In this document: positions 1 through 8,610 of the stretch, one piece after another
Layout of the letters: the number at the start of each line of letters is the position of its first letter
How positions within the stretch are numbered: the first letter of the stretch is position 1
Source: an uncultured Bacilli bacterium
GTDB lineage: Bacteria > Bacillota_I > Bacilli_A > RF39 > UBA660
Assembly: GCA_910580185.1 (NCBI GenBank)
Contig: CAJTWC010000002.1
Location: forward strand, 181,559 to 223,393
DNA length: 41,835 nucleotides
Direction of reading: 5' to 3'
Program-made: the position numbers and the translations under genes
Notes under the pieces: model-generated
Told to the model about the DNA's origin: nothing
The model's database searches: none
What the model saw: only the letters and a program-made list of their open reading frames with translations

Positions 1-1
1 T

Positions 2-3000
2 ATAGATTTAAATAATAATCCAGATTTAAATGAATTAATGTTGAGTAATAATAGTCTAAGTAGCATAGACGTAAGTAATAATACTAAATTAACTTCCTTA
101 TCTGCAAGTGTATCAAATTTAAATTCAGTAGATAATATAATAGGTATAGAAAACATAAAGTCACAATTAAAGTATTTGTCAGTATCATACTCTAATTTAA
201 CTGAAATAAATCCTAGTGAGTTTCCTAATTTAACAACTTTGAATTTGTATCATAATAATCTGAGTAGTATAGATGTAAGTCAAAATGTGGCATTAAAAGA
301 ATTGGACTTGGGTGATAATAGTCTAAGTAGCATAGATTTAAGTACCAATACAATCTTAACAAGATTAGAATTATATAATAATAATTTAAGTAGTATAAAT
401 GTAAGCCAGAATCCGGTTTTAACAACTTTGGATTTGAGTAGAAACAAATTAAGTAACATAGATGTAAGTAAAAATACAGCCTTAACATATTTGAATTTGT
501 ATGATAATAATTTTGATAAAAGGTATTCTTCAATAGATAAAAACATAACTATAGAAAAACCTAGCGTTATCACAGCTTATCCAAATGATACTCAATATAA
601 TATAGAAAATCCTTCTATTGCAACATATGATGATGGAGTAGTTGAGATGGTAACTCCCGGAAATACAAAATTAAACATAACATATAAAGTGTCAAATTCT
701 AAAACTTTTACGGTAAATTATGATATTAATTTTATAGGTATAACTAGTTCGTATTACACGATAGATAATGAAAATAAAACAATTGATGCAAAAGGAGAAG
801 TTTTAAATAATATTAATACATGGAGTTTTTCTATTACTCCATACGGTTATAGTTTAAATAAAAATAATGATAAATTAGAAATAAAAGATAGTAGCGGAAA
901 TGTAATAGATACATATACATTAAAAAATTATGCATTATATAAGTTGCAAAGTTCACTTTATACAATAAATGATGAAGAAAAAACGATAGACGCTAATAAT
1001 AATCTTGCTCATTATAGTTATATATTAATTTCTCCATCAGAATTTAGAATTAATCAAAATAATGACAAATTAGAAATAAAAGATAGTAGCGGAAATGTAA
1101 TAGATACATATAAGTTTATAAATTATTCAAAATATAAATTAAATAGTTCTACTTATACAATAGATGATAATAATAAAACAATAGATGCAAAAGGAAATAT
1201 TTTTGCTATAAATAATATATGGATTAATAGTTCAGGTCAATATGATAGAAGACAAAATGAAAATATAATAGAAATATTGGATTCAGATAAAAACGTAGTA
1301 GATAGTTATGAAATAATTAATGAAAGACAAAAAGATGAAGATGCATACTTAAAAGCAGGATTTAAAGATAAAAATCTTTATGCATGGGTGGTAGCATGTT
1401 TTGTTGGAATAGATGGTTTTGAAGAAGTTCCTATGTATAAAGATTATTTATTAACAGAAGAAGAAATACAAAGTATTACCGGTTTTGTTGTAGTTAATCA
1501 GGATATAACAGATACGACAGGGCTAGAGAAACTTACTAATTTAATTGATATAGCATTAATTAATACTAACATAGAGTCAATAGACTTAAGTAAGTATTCT
1601 GAACTTTATACACTTGTAATAAGAAATGGTAGATTAACAAGTTTAGACGTGTCAAAAAATACTAACTTGCAGTATATTGATGTTGCATATAATAACATAA
1701 GCAAGATAACAGGTTTAGATAAATTAGAAGGGTTATATGCATTGATTGCATATAACAATAACTTATCAAATTTATATGTAAGCAAAACCACTAATTTAGA
1801 ATTATTAATGGTAAGTAATAATCCACTTTCAAATACGTTATATATGTTAAAAGGAAAAGAAATAGATTATAAAAAAGACTTCAAGTTAAATGAGGCATAT
1901 GATATAAAATATGATGTAGTTGATACAAATGTTGTAACATATAAGGTTAATAAGTTAAAAGCATTAAAAGAAGGAATTTCAAATATATATTTATCAAACG
2001 AAAATATATATGTTTATAAACCAGAACTTTGGGATAAAAATATAGCTTGTAACTATTTATTTGATCAGAAGGCATGCGAAGAAATAGAAAATATAAATGA
2101 AGAAGAAGCCTTATTACCATATATAATTAATCAAGAGATAAAAGTATATGACATAACAAGTAAAGAGTATAAAATAGATAAAGATAAAAAGACGATAGAC
2201 GCATTAAATAAAGATTTTGATGCAAGCAAGATTAACCTAACCCTTAATGGATTAACAGGTACATTAGAAGATGATAAGTTTATTATAAAAGATAAAGAAG
2301 TTATAGTAGATACATACACCGTAACTAATATTAAAAAGGTAATAAAAGAAGAAGTAGTAAGTGACTCAAGTAATGGAACAAAGGTAAAGCCAAGCGATAA
2401 AGTAATAGAAAAACTAGAAGAAAGAAAAGAAAAAGCCGAAGAAAAACTAGAAGATATAATAATAGAAGGGAAAAACGTATCACTTGCAACTTTGTTATTA
2501 GTAAAAGGGAAAGATAGAAACATAGTAGTAAAACAAGATGGAATGACAATTACTATAAATGGAAAAGATATAGATAAAGTAACTGGTAACTTAGATTTAG
2601 GTTATGAGTTAAAAGTATTGAAAGAATCTATTATATATAACGAAGTAAAAGATAAAGTAAATAATGGAATAGTACTAAGCTTCAAGAGTAATAGTAACTT
2701 ACCAGGAAAAGTATTAATAAGTATAGATGTAACAGATACTATTAAGAAAAACGCAGGAACTAAAAATCTAAGACTATATGGTTATAAAAATGGAGAATTA
2801 ACATTAGTAGCAGATAAGATAAATCTAAACAATAATAAATTAAGTTTCTATATAAATAAACTAGGAAACTATGTACTAACAAATAATGAAATAAATAAAA
2901 AGAATGTAGATATAGATTCTAGTATGTATAAAGAAAATAATGAGTTATCAAAAGATATTAGCAATAAGAAACTAATAATACCAATAGTTATATTTATCTT

Positions 3001-3064
3001 ACTAATAATACTTGGAATAATAGGTTATGTCAGATATAAGAAAAACAAAGACAAGAACGATTAA
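2..3064 (+). CDS. Leucine-rich-repeat surface protein, C-terminal membrane anchor (5' end outside window)
   Basis: The frame is open from base 2, already in leucine-rich repeats, so the N-terminus and any signal peptide lie upstream. Visible order: LRR block 1 (about nt 2-520, units like LSSIDVSxN); three related modules of 60-68 residues opening with a YTIDxxxKTIDA-type motif (start near nt 746, 950, 1145); LRR block 2 (about nt 1336-1840); a fourth module near nt 2159-2332; a Lys/Glu helix, probably coiled coil (nt 2400-2460); a beta-rich region; one hydrophobic segment (nt 2966-3030); and a charged tail, KKNKDKND. No LPxTG- or NPxTx-type sorting signal precedes the last segment, so it is probably a single-pass anchored protein. 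Bacterial LRR proteins of this build often mediate adhesion to host or neighbouring cells; that role is inferred from architecture only. Confidence 0.85.
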   Translation: MDLNNNPDLNELMLSNNSLSSIDVSNNTKLTSLSASVSNLNSVDNIIGIENIKSQLKYLSVSYSNLTEINPSEFPNLTTLNLYHNNLSSIDVSQNVALKELDLGDNSLSSIDLSTNTILTRLELYNNNLSSINVSQNPVLTTLDLSRNKLSNIDVSKNTALTYLNLYDNNFDKRYSSIDKNITIEKPSVITAYPNDTQYNIENPSIATYDDGVVEMVTPGNTKLNITYKVSNSKTFTVNYDINFIGITSSYYTIDNENKTIDAKGEVLNNINTWSFSITPYGYSLNKNNDKLEIKDSSGNVIDTYTLKNYALYKLQSSLYTINDEEKTIDANNNLAHYSYILISPSEFRINQNNDKLEIKDSSGNVIDTYKFINYSKYKLNSSTYTIDDNNKTIDAKGNIFAINNIWINSSGQYDRRQNENIIEILDSDKNVVDSYEIINERQKDEDAYLKAGFKDKNLYAWVVACFVGIDGFEEVPMYKDYLLTEEEIQSITGFVVVNQDITDTTGLEKLTNLIDIALINTNIESIDLSKYSELYTLVIRNGRLTSLDVSKNTNLQYIDVAYNNISKITGLDKLEGLYALIAYNNNLSNLYVSKTTNLELLMVSNNPLSNTLYMLKGKEIDYKKDFKLNEAYDIKYDVVDTNVVTYKVNKLKALKEGISNIYLSNENIYVYKPELWDKNIACNYLFDQKACEEIENINEEEALLPYIINQEIKVYDITSKEYKIDKDKKTIDALNKDFDASKINLTLNGLTGTLEDDKFIIKDKEVIVDTYTVTNIKKVIKEEVVSDSSNGTKVKPSDKVIEKLEERKEKAEEKLEDIIIEGKNVSLATLLLVKGKDRNIVVKQDGMTITINGKDIDKVTGNLDLGYELKVLKESIIYNEVKDKVNNGIVLSFKSNSNLPGKVLISIDVTDTIKKNAGTKNLRLYGYKNGELTLVADKINLNNNKLSFYINKLGNYVLTNNEINKKNVDIDSSMYKENNELSKDISNKKLIIPIVIFILLIILGIIGYVRYKKNKDKND
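861..1112 (+). repeat. Near-identical 57-bp direct repeat within LRR protein modules
   Basis: Bases 861-917 and 1056-1112 are identical except for one position (T871 versus C1066), with a period of 195 bp (65 codons). They encode the NDKLEIKDSSGNVIDTY portion of modules 1 and 2. Such near-identity at DNA level, against clearly diverged module remainders, indicates recent duplication or gene conversion inside the gene. Confidence 0.9.
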
Positions 3065-3078
3065 TGTTCTTGTCTTTT
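3047..3078 (+). terminator. Intrinsic terminator of LRR gene
   Basis: A perfect 12-bp stem (3047-3058 with 3066-3077) has a 7-nt loop that contains the TAA stop codon of the LRR gene, and ends in a T-run. Confidence 0.85.
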
Positions 3079-3139
3079 ATGTATAAAAATAAAATAAACC
3101 AACCATAACGAACATAGAATGTATAGAAAGGGGATTTTT

Positions 3140-5383
3140 ATGTTTGTTAATTTTAGCGAAGAAGTAAAGCGTATATTAAAACAGGCAGAAATACAAAGAG
3201 ATGAACTAAAACATCCATACGTTGGTAGTGAACATTTATTTTTATCGCTACTTAAAGATAGTAAATTAATAGATATATTTAAAAAAAATAAAATTACTTA
3301 TGATAAATTTAGAGAAAAACTAGTAAGTTTAATAGGCATAGGAAGTAAAAAAAATGATTTTATTTTATATACACCTTTTTTAAAGCGAATACTAGAAAAC
3401 TCAGTTATTGAAGCTAGAGAGCAAAATAATAAAATCGTTAGTCCAGAGCTTATAGTTATATCAATTCTTGATGAAGAAAATGGTGTTGCGTATAGTATTT
3501 TAAGAAGTTTGAAGATAAATATAGATAAATTATATTTTGATTTAAGAAGAAAAAAAGGAAATAAAAAGAGGATGAAAAAATTACTAATAGATGAACTAGG
3601 AACTAATTTAAATAAACTTGCAATGGATAAAAAGATTGATCCAGTAATTGGAAGGGAAAAAGAAATTAATAGCACAATCGAAATTCTTTTAAGACGTAAG
3701 AAAAACAACCCAATACTAGTTGGTCCAGCAGGAGTTGGAAAAACCGCTATAATAGAGGGAATAGCAAATCTTTTGGAAAGCGATAAATGCCCAGATCATT
3801 TAAGAAATAAAAAAATAATCTCTTTAGATATCTTTTCTTTAGTATCTGGAACTAAATATCGCGGTGAATTTGAAGAAAAAATGAAAAACGTGATAAAGGA
3901 ATTAGAGGAAAATCCTGATATAATTTTATTTGTAGACGAAATTCATACCATAGTAGGAGCAGGAGGTGCAGAAGGCGCGATAGATGCATCTAATATTCTT
4001 AAACCTGCATTAGCGAGAGGCTCTATAAAAATAATTGGAGCAACAACGCTAGATGAATATAAAAAGTACATAGAACCAGATGCTGCATTAGCGAGAAGGT
4101 TTCAAAAAGTTATTGTAGAAGAGCCAGATAGTAATTCAGTAATTAAAATTTTAAGTGGGATAAAACCTTTATATGAGAAGTATCATAATATTAGAATTTC
4201 TGATGAATTAATAAAGGATATTGTTTATTTATCTGATAAATATCTTAGTAATAGATTTGAACCAGATAGATCAATTGATATTTTAGATGAAGTTTGTGTT
4301 AAGACCTCTTTTTTACCGTCAGCTTCAGATAAAAAAAAGAAAAGCTTGCAAAATAAAATTGCTGTTATAAAGAAAAAAAAGTTAGAAGCAATATCAAAAG
4401 GAGATTTTAAAAGAGCAAGTGATTTAAAAGGTGATGAATATTATCTATTAAATAATATAAAGAAAATAAAAGATGATAAAAAAGAAGTAAATAAAAAAGA
4501 TATTATAGAAGTTATAAAAAACAAGGGTAATATTAAACTAATTTCCTTATCAAAAGATAAATTTTATAAGGAACTAAAAAACAATTTGAATAATAAGATA
4601 ATTGATCAAGAAAAAAACATAGACTTAATAGTTAAGTCTTTAATAAAAAAAGATATTTCTTCTGTAAAAAAAGTACACTCCATATTAATATCAGGTAAAA
4701 AAGGAACTGGTAAAACTTACATATCTGAATCTTTTCTAAATGAGATTATGTCTAAAAAAGACATAATTAAAATAGACCTATCTGAATATAAAGAATATTA
4801 TACGGCAAGTAAATTAATAGGGACTACTGCGGGATACTCAGGTTATGATAATAAAAATAATATTTTTGAAAAAATAAGGACGAATCCTTCAGCAGGTATA
4901 TTGGTAGAAAATTATGATATGGCTTGTTATGAAGTACAAAATATTTTTAATAGAATATTAGAAAGTGGCTATATTGAAGATGGAAGTGGTAATAAAATAG
5001 ATTTTACCAATACTATTCTTATATTTACTCAAAACTTATCAGAAAATATTAGTGTTGGTTTTAAAAAAGAAGAAAATGGTGAAGAAAATGAGTTAGGAAA
5101 AAATGTATTATTAAGTATTAAAATAAAACCGTATGATTATGAAACAAAGAAAAAAATTATTAACTTAAAAATTAATAATGTATTAAAAAACTATGGAAAA
5201 ATTAAAATTAACGTACATGAAAACTATTATAAGTATATATATAATAAATTTAAAAACAAAGACAATATAAAAGAAATAAACTCATTTATACAAAAAGATA
5301 TGGATAATATAATATTAGATAATATTTTAAAAGGAGATAGTTTTGTTACTATTTCACATAAAGAAAGAAGCATTGTAACATAA
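3140..5383 (+). CDS. clpC: ClpC-like AAA+ unfoldase with degenerate second ATPase domain
   Basis: ClpC unfolds substrates and feeds them to ClpP in the cytosol. The ATG at 3140 is preferred because AAAGGGG lies just upstream; an in-frame ATG at 3119 precedes that site. Order: Clp N-domain (about 1-145); D1 ring with Walker A GPAGVGKT at 195-202, Walker B D266-E267 and the usual arginine-finger region (ALARRFQ); a short UVR-like middle region (about 400-445); D2 ring. D2 keeps Walker A GKKGTGKT (519-526), but Walker B reads LVENYD (E590-N591 where ClpC has Asp-Glu), sensor 1 is TQN, and the FLNR arginine-finger and GAR sensor-2 motifs are missing. The VGF loop used to dock ClpP is kept (639-641). 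At 747 residues it is shorter than typical ClpC. No ctsR, mcsA or mcsB is adjacent and no CtsR-type operator was seen. Confidence 0.88.
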   Translation: MFVNFSEEVKRILKQAEIQRDELKHPYVGSEHLFLSLLKDSKLIDIFKKNKITYDKFREKLVSLIGIGSKKNDFILYTPFLKRILENSVIEAREQNNKIVSPELIVISILDEENGVAYSILRSLKINIDKLYFDLRRKKGNKKRMKKLLIDELGTNLNKLAMDKKIDPVIGREKEINSTIEILLRRKKNNPILVGPAGVGKTAIIEGIANLLESDKCPDHLRNKKIISLDIFSLVSGTKYRGEFEEKMKNVIKELEENPDIILFVDEIHTIVGAGGAEGAIDASNILKPALARGSIKIIGATTLDEYKKYIEPDAALARRFQKVIVEEPDSNSVIKILSGIKPLYEKYHNIRISDELIKDIVYLSDKYLSNRFEPDRSIDILDEVCVKTSFLPSASDKKKKSLQNKIAVIKKKKLEAISKGDFKRASDLKGDEYYLLNNIKKIKDDKKEVNKKDIIEVIKNKGNIKLISLSKDKFYKELKNNLNNKIIDQEKNIDLIVKSLIKKDISSVKKVHSILISGKKGTGKTYISESFLNEIMSKKDIIKIDLSEYKEYYTASKLIGTTAGYSGYDNKNNIFEKIRTNPSAGILVENYDMACYEVQNIFNRILESGYIEDGSGNKIDFTNTILIFTQNLSENISVGFKKEENGEENELGKNVLLSIKIKPYDYETKKKIINLKINNVLKNYGKIKINVHENYYKYIYNKFKNKDNIKEINSFIQKDMDNIILDNILKGDSFVTISHKERSIVT

Positions 5384-5400
5384 CCCTTTGCTTCTTTTTT
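5364..5400 (+). terminator. Probable terminator after clpC-like gene
   Basis: An 8-bp stem (5364-5371 with 5390-5397) encloses an 18-nt loop that includes the TAA stop codon, followed by a T-run. The long loop makes it weaker than others here. Confidence 0.55.
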
Positions 5401-5409
5401 CTTTTGTTG

Positions 5410-5415
5410 TATAAT
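5410..5415 (+). promoter_or_regulatory. Candidate -10 element for cysS
   Basis: A perfect TATAAT lies just after the preceding U-tract and about 100 nt upstream of cysS. The -35 is poor (TTGCTT at 5388 with a 16-bp spacer). Bases 5420-5505 show no T-box or other recognisable leader motif. Confidence 0.45.
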
Positions 5416-5516
5416 ATATTTATATTGAAAGACGTGATGTTTAATGATTAACAATTTAAAACGATGTTGTTCCTATCAAATTATAAAATAAAAATAAAAG
5501 AAGGTAGGTTATAAAA

Positions 5517-6914
5517 ATGAAAATATATAATACATTAACAAAAAAAGTAGAAGAATTTATTCCAAATGATAAAAATAAAGTTAATATGTATACTTGTGGT
5601 CCAACGGTATACCACTATGCTCATATAGGAAATTTAAGAAGTTATATAATGGAAGATATTTTAGAGAAAACTCTTATGTATAATGGTTATAAAGTAAACA
5701 GAGTAATGAATATTACTGATGTAGGGCATTTAAGTAGTGATTCAGATTCTGGTGAAGATAAGATGGTTAGTAGTGCTAAAAAGCAAAAGAAGTCTGTTTT
5801 GGATATTGCTAAGTTTTATACTGATGCATTTTTTGAGGATTTTAAAAAGCTAAATATAAAAAAGCCAGAAACAATTGAACCTGCTACTAATCTAATACCG
5901 GAATACATTAATTTAATAGAAGACTTACTTGCAAAAGATATTGCATATATATCTGGTGGTAATGTTTATTTTGATACTTCTAAACTTAATGACTATTATG
6001 TTTTAACAAATCATAAAGAAGATGATATGGTTGTAGGAGTAAGAGATGGTGTTGAATATGATGATAGTAAACGTAATCAAGCGGATTTTGTTTTATGGTT
6101 TACTAAATCAAAATTTGAAGATCAAGAATTAAAATGGGATTCTCCTTGGGGACTTGGCTACCCAGGATGGCATATAGAGTGTTCATGCATAAGTATGAAA
6201 CACTGCGGGGAATATCTTGACATACATTGTGGTGGGGTTGATAATATATTCCCACATCATACTAATGAGATCGCGCAAAGCGAGGCTTATTTAGGACACA
6301 AATGGTGTAATTACTGGGTACATGGTGAACACTTAATAGATAAAAATGGTAAGATGAGTAAAAGTAAGGGTGATTTTTTAACTATTTCATTATTGGAGGA
6401 AAAAGGTTATAATCCTTTATCATACCGATTAATGCATTTACAGTCCCATTATAGAAAACAACTTCTTTTCTCATTTGATAACTTAGATAATTTTGAACAA
6501 GCATATAAAAAGCTCAAACAAAAAACATTGTTGTTAAAAGATTCTGGTGATGTAAATAAAGAACAATTTGATAGATATAATAATATTTTTATAGGCTATT
6601 TAAATGATGATATGAATACGTCAAGTGCAATAACCATTTTGTATGATGTATTAAAAGATAATTCATTAAATGAGTCTACAAAATATGAATTAGTAAAATC
6701 ATTTGATAAGGTTTTATCTTTAGATTTATTAAAAAAAGAAGAAGATAGTATAGATGAAAATTTAATTAGATATATAGAAGAAAAAATAAAAGCCCGTGCT
6801 CAAGCTAAACAAAATAAAGATTTTGAAACAGCTGATAAAATTAGAAATGAGTTATTAGAAAAGAAAATCGAATTAAAAGATACTAGAGAAGGAACAACTT
6901 GGAATAAAATATAG
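5517..6914 (+). CDS. cysS: Cysteinyl-tRNA synthetase
   Basis: It charges tRNA-Cys with cysteine using ATP. The 465-residue length is normal for this class I synthetase. Visible motifs are YTCGPTVYHYAHIGNLRS near the N-terminus (first zinc Cys plus the HIGH signature as HIGN), a zinc-ligand region with HIECSC and FPHHTNE, and KMSKSKGD (KMSKS loop). The start at 5517 follows GAAGGTAGG. The C-terminal helical region carrying ADKIRNEL is typical of the family. It sits between the clpC-like gene and a membrane protein gene on the same strand. Confidence 0.97.
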   Translation: MKIYNTLTKKVEEFIPNDKNKVNMYTCGPTVYHYAHIGNLRSYIMEDILEKTLMYNGYKVNRVMNITDVGHLSSDSDSGEDKMVSSAKKQKKSVLDIAKFYTDAFFEDFKKLNIKKPETIEPATNLIPEYINLIEDLLAKDIAYISGGNVYFDTSKLNDYYVLTNHKEDDMVVGVRDGVEYDDSKRNQADFVLWFTKSKFEDQELKWDSPWGLGYPGWHIECSCISMKHCGEYLDIHCGGVDNIFPHHTNEIAQSEAYLGHKWCNYWVHGEHLIDKNGKMSKSKGDFLTISLLEEKGYNPLSYRLMHLQSHYRKQLLFSFDNLDNFEQAYKKLKQKTLLLKDSGDVNKEQFDRYNNIFIGYLNDDMNTSSAITILYDVLKDNSLNESTKYELVKSFDKVLSLDLLKKEEDSIDENLIRYIEEKIKARAQAKQNKDFETADKIRNELLEKKIELKDTREGTTWNKI

Positions 6915-6957
6915 AATAAAAAACGATTTATTAATGCATACTATTAAAGGTGATAAT

Positions 6958-7464
6958 ATGTATTATTTAAATTGTTTTTTTATATATTCAATTTTGGGAC
7001 ATTTTTTAGAGACGATAACGGCATTAATTTCAGGTAATGGTTTTAAAAGTGGAATACTAACTGGTTGGTGGACGCCAGTATATGGAATAGGTGCCGTAAC
7101 AATTCTTTTTGTCTCGAATTATTTATTTAAAAATCTTCATATGCCAAGATTTTGGGAAACTGTAATTATGTTCTTTGTTGTTGCGATAGTATTATCCACT
7201 TTAGAAGCTCTAGGAGGAGTTTTAATAGAAAAGATATTTGGAGATGTATTTTGGGATTATTCATCACAAAAATTTCATATAGGCCATTATATCTCTTTAG
7301 AGATGACACTTGTTTGGGGAGTAGCTAGCGTCATATTTATATATATTATCAACCCATTATTAGATGGCTTAATAAAAAAAATACCTACATGGGTAACTAT
7401 AATATTTATAATATTGTTTATATTTGATTGTACTAAAACCTTTATTATGAAAAAGAAAAAATAG
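6958..7464 (+). CDS. CmpB-like integral membrane protein (PF06541 type)
   Basis: This 168-residue polytopic membrane protein has about five hydrophobic segments. It resembles the family once named 'ABC transporter type IV, CmpB': conserved features include an early GHFLET, a GWWTPVYGIG loop, FWDYSSQKFHIGHYIS and a later LVWG. The family's biochemical role is unestablished and no ABC ATPase is next to it. The ATG at 6958 is chosen over 6934 because AAAGGTGAT lies at proper spacing before it. It probably shares the cysS transcript (43-nt gap). Confidence 0.7.
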   Translation: MYYLNCFFIYSILGHFLETITALISGNGFKSGILTGWWTPVYGIGAVTILFVSNYLFKNLHMPRFWETVIMFFVVAIVLSTLEALGGVLIEKIFGDVFWDYSSQKFHIGHYISLEMTLVWGVASVIFIYIINPLLDGLIKKIPTWVTIIFIILFIFDCTKTFIMKKKK

Positions 7465-7468
7465 AGTA

Positions 7469-7497
7469 TTGACAACCTTTTTCAATTATGATAGTAT
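7469..7497 (+). promoter_or_regulatory. Strong sigma-A promoter for the 125-residue protein
   Basis: A consensus TTGACA (7469-7474) is followed by a 17-bp spacer and TAGTAT (7492-7497), with an extended TG at 7489-7490. It lies directly after the stop of the preceding gene, about 30 nt upstream of the ATG at 7529. Confidence 0.75.
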
Positions 7498-7528
7498 AAA
7501 AAACATTCCAATTGAAGGGGGTAATATT

Positions 7529-7906
7529 ATGAAAAAAAATACTTTATTTGAGGGAACAATTTTGGATGGTGTTGAGTGCATTGTTGTAGATGGTAAGCCA
7601 GAATTTGTTAAATTTTTAAATACAAAGGAAAAGGGAGTAGATGGCGAAATTTGTATGGCCGATCATTATGTTAATGTATTTAATAATGCAAAATATCATA
7701 TTGCAAAACATTCATATGATGATGACTCTTGTAAAATATTAGGGTGTAGAACGCTTCCCAAAGATACGGCGTATCTTTCTATAGTTAAATATTTAACTTC
7801 TGAAGATATTGATAAATTAGTTGAAGAAACTTTTAAAGATGCTGATGCTATTGATATTAATAAACGTATGATTGACGATTTATGTGGAAAAGGTCCTCAA
7901 AGATAA
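7529..7906 (+). CDS. Hypothetical protein, 125 residues, monocistronic
   Basis: I do not recognise this family. The start at 7529 follows GAAGGGGG. The protein is soluble-looking and acidic, with no signal peptide or membrane segment. The N-terminal half looks beta-rich (short strands around FEGTILDGVECIVVDGKPEF), the C-terminal half helical. Cysteines occur at scattered positions (near residues 17, 42, 67, 72 and 118), with no CxxC pair. It has its own consensus promoter and a strong terminator, so it is expected to be well expressed on its own. A small binding or regulatory protein is possible, but nothing here proves it. Confidence 0.75.
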   Translation: MKKNTLFEGTILDGVECIVVDGKPEFVKFLNTKEKGVDGEICMADHYVNVFNNAKYHIAKHSYDDDSCKILGCRTLPKDTAYLSIVKYLTSEDIDKLVEETFKDADAIDINKRMIDDLCGKGPQR

Positions 7907-7935
7907 AAGAAATCTAAAACTAGATTTCTTTTTTT
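7905..7935. terminator. Bidirectional terminator between convergent genes
   Basis: A perfect 12-bp stem (7905-7916 with 7921-7932) with a 4-nt loop has a T-run on the plus side and AAAA before it that gives a U-tract on the minus strand. It overlaps the stop codons of both the 125-residue protein and clpP. Confidence 0.9.
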
Positions 7936-8501
7936 AATATATCATCAACTAAACCATATTCTAATGTTTCGTTAGCGGTTAAATAATGATCTCTTTCAGT
8001 ATCTTTTTCAATTATACTTATATCTTTGCCTGTTTTATCTGCAAGTATTAAATTTAATTTATTTCTTAGATAAAGAATTCTGTCTGCGACAATTTTTATT
8101 TCGGTTGCTTGACCATTTACTCCTCCTAATGGCTGATGGATCATAACTTCGCTATTAGGGAGTATATATCTCTTACCTTTTGCACCACTTGCAAGTAATA
8201 CAGAGGCCATAGAAGCAGCCATACCAACACATATTGTTGAAACATCGCTTTTGATAAAATTCATTGTATCATATATTGCCATACCAGCAGTTATACTTCC
8301 ACCAGGACTATTGATATATAGATTAATGTCATCATTTGATTTTGAATCTAGAAAAAGAAGCTGACCAATAACCGCGTTAGCTAATTCATCATCAATTTCG
8401 CCACTTATAAATATAATTCTATCTTTAAGTAATCTTGAGTATATATCATATACCCTTTCTCCATTATGAGTTTTTTCTACAACACTTGGAATTAAATTCA
8501 T
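7920..8501 (-). CDS. clpP: ATP-dependent Clp protease proteolytic subunit
   Basis: This serine protease forms the double heptameric chamber that degrades substrates delivered by Clp ATPases. It has 193 residues, normal for the family. The catalytic triad is visible: Ser97 in GMAASMAS, His122 in MIHQPLGG and Asp171 in ERDHYLTANE; the oxyanion loop NSPGGS is present. The ATG at 8501 is preferred to the in-frame GTG at 8510 because AGGTGAT then lies at the spacing used throughout this window. It is divergent from the nucleoside kinase gene. No CtsR- or CIRCE-type operator is evident in 8502-8610. Its likely partner is the ClpC-like protein at 3140-5383, whose VGF docking loop is intact. Confidence 0.97.
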   Translation of the reverse strand: MNLIPSVVEKTHNGERVYDIYSRLLKDRIIFISGEIDDELANAVIGQLLFLDSKSNDDINLYINSPGGSITAGMAIYDTMNFIKSDVSTICVGMAASMASVLLASGAKGKRYILPNSEVMIHQPLGGVNGQATEIKIVADRILYLRNKLNLILADKTGKDISIIEKDTERDHYLTANETLEYGLVDDILKKEI

Positions 8502-8610
8502 TTTTATCACCTAATAATATTATGTGTGCTATATTTTTATTTATTAACAAAAAAATGTGACTTTTTTCTTACTTTTTGATAGAATATTATTAGAATAAAA
8601 GGGTGATGTT

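Noticed and set aside
225..573. Minus-strand open frames within the LRR gene
   Set aside because: They mirror repeats of the plus-strand gene, have no ribosome-binding sites and give low-complexity proteins.
5227..5454. 75-residue minus-strand frame over the end of the clpC-like gene
   Set aside because: It crosses the terminator and cysS promoter, with no homology or plausible start.
5420..5510. Possible T-box riboswitch before cysS
   Set aside because: No T-box sequence (AGGGTGGNACCGCG) or specifier hairpin is present, and the leader is too short.
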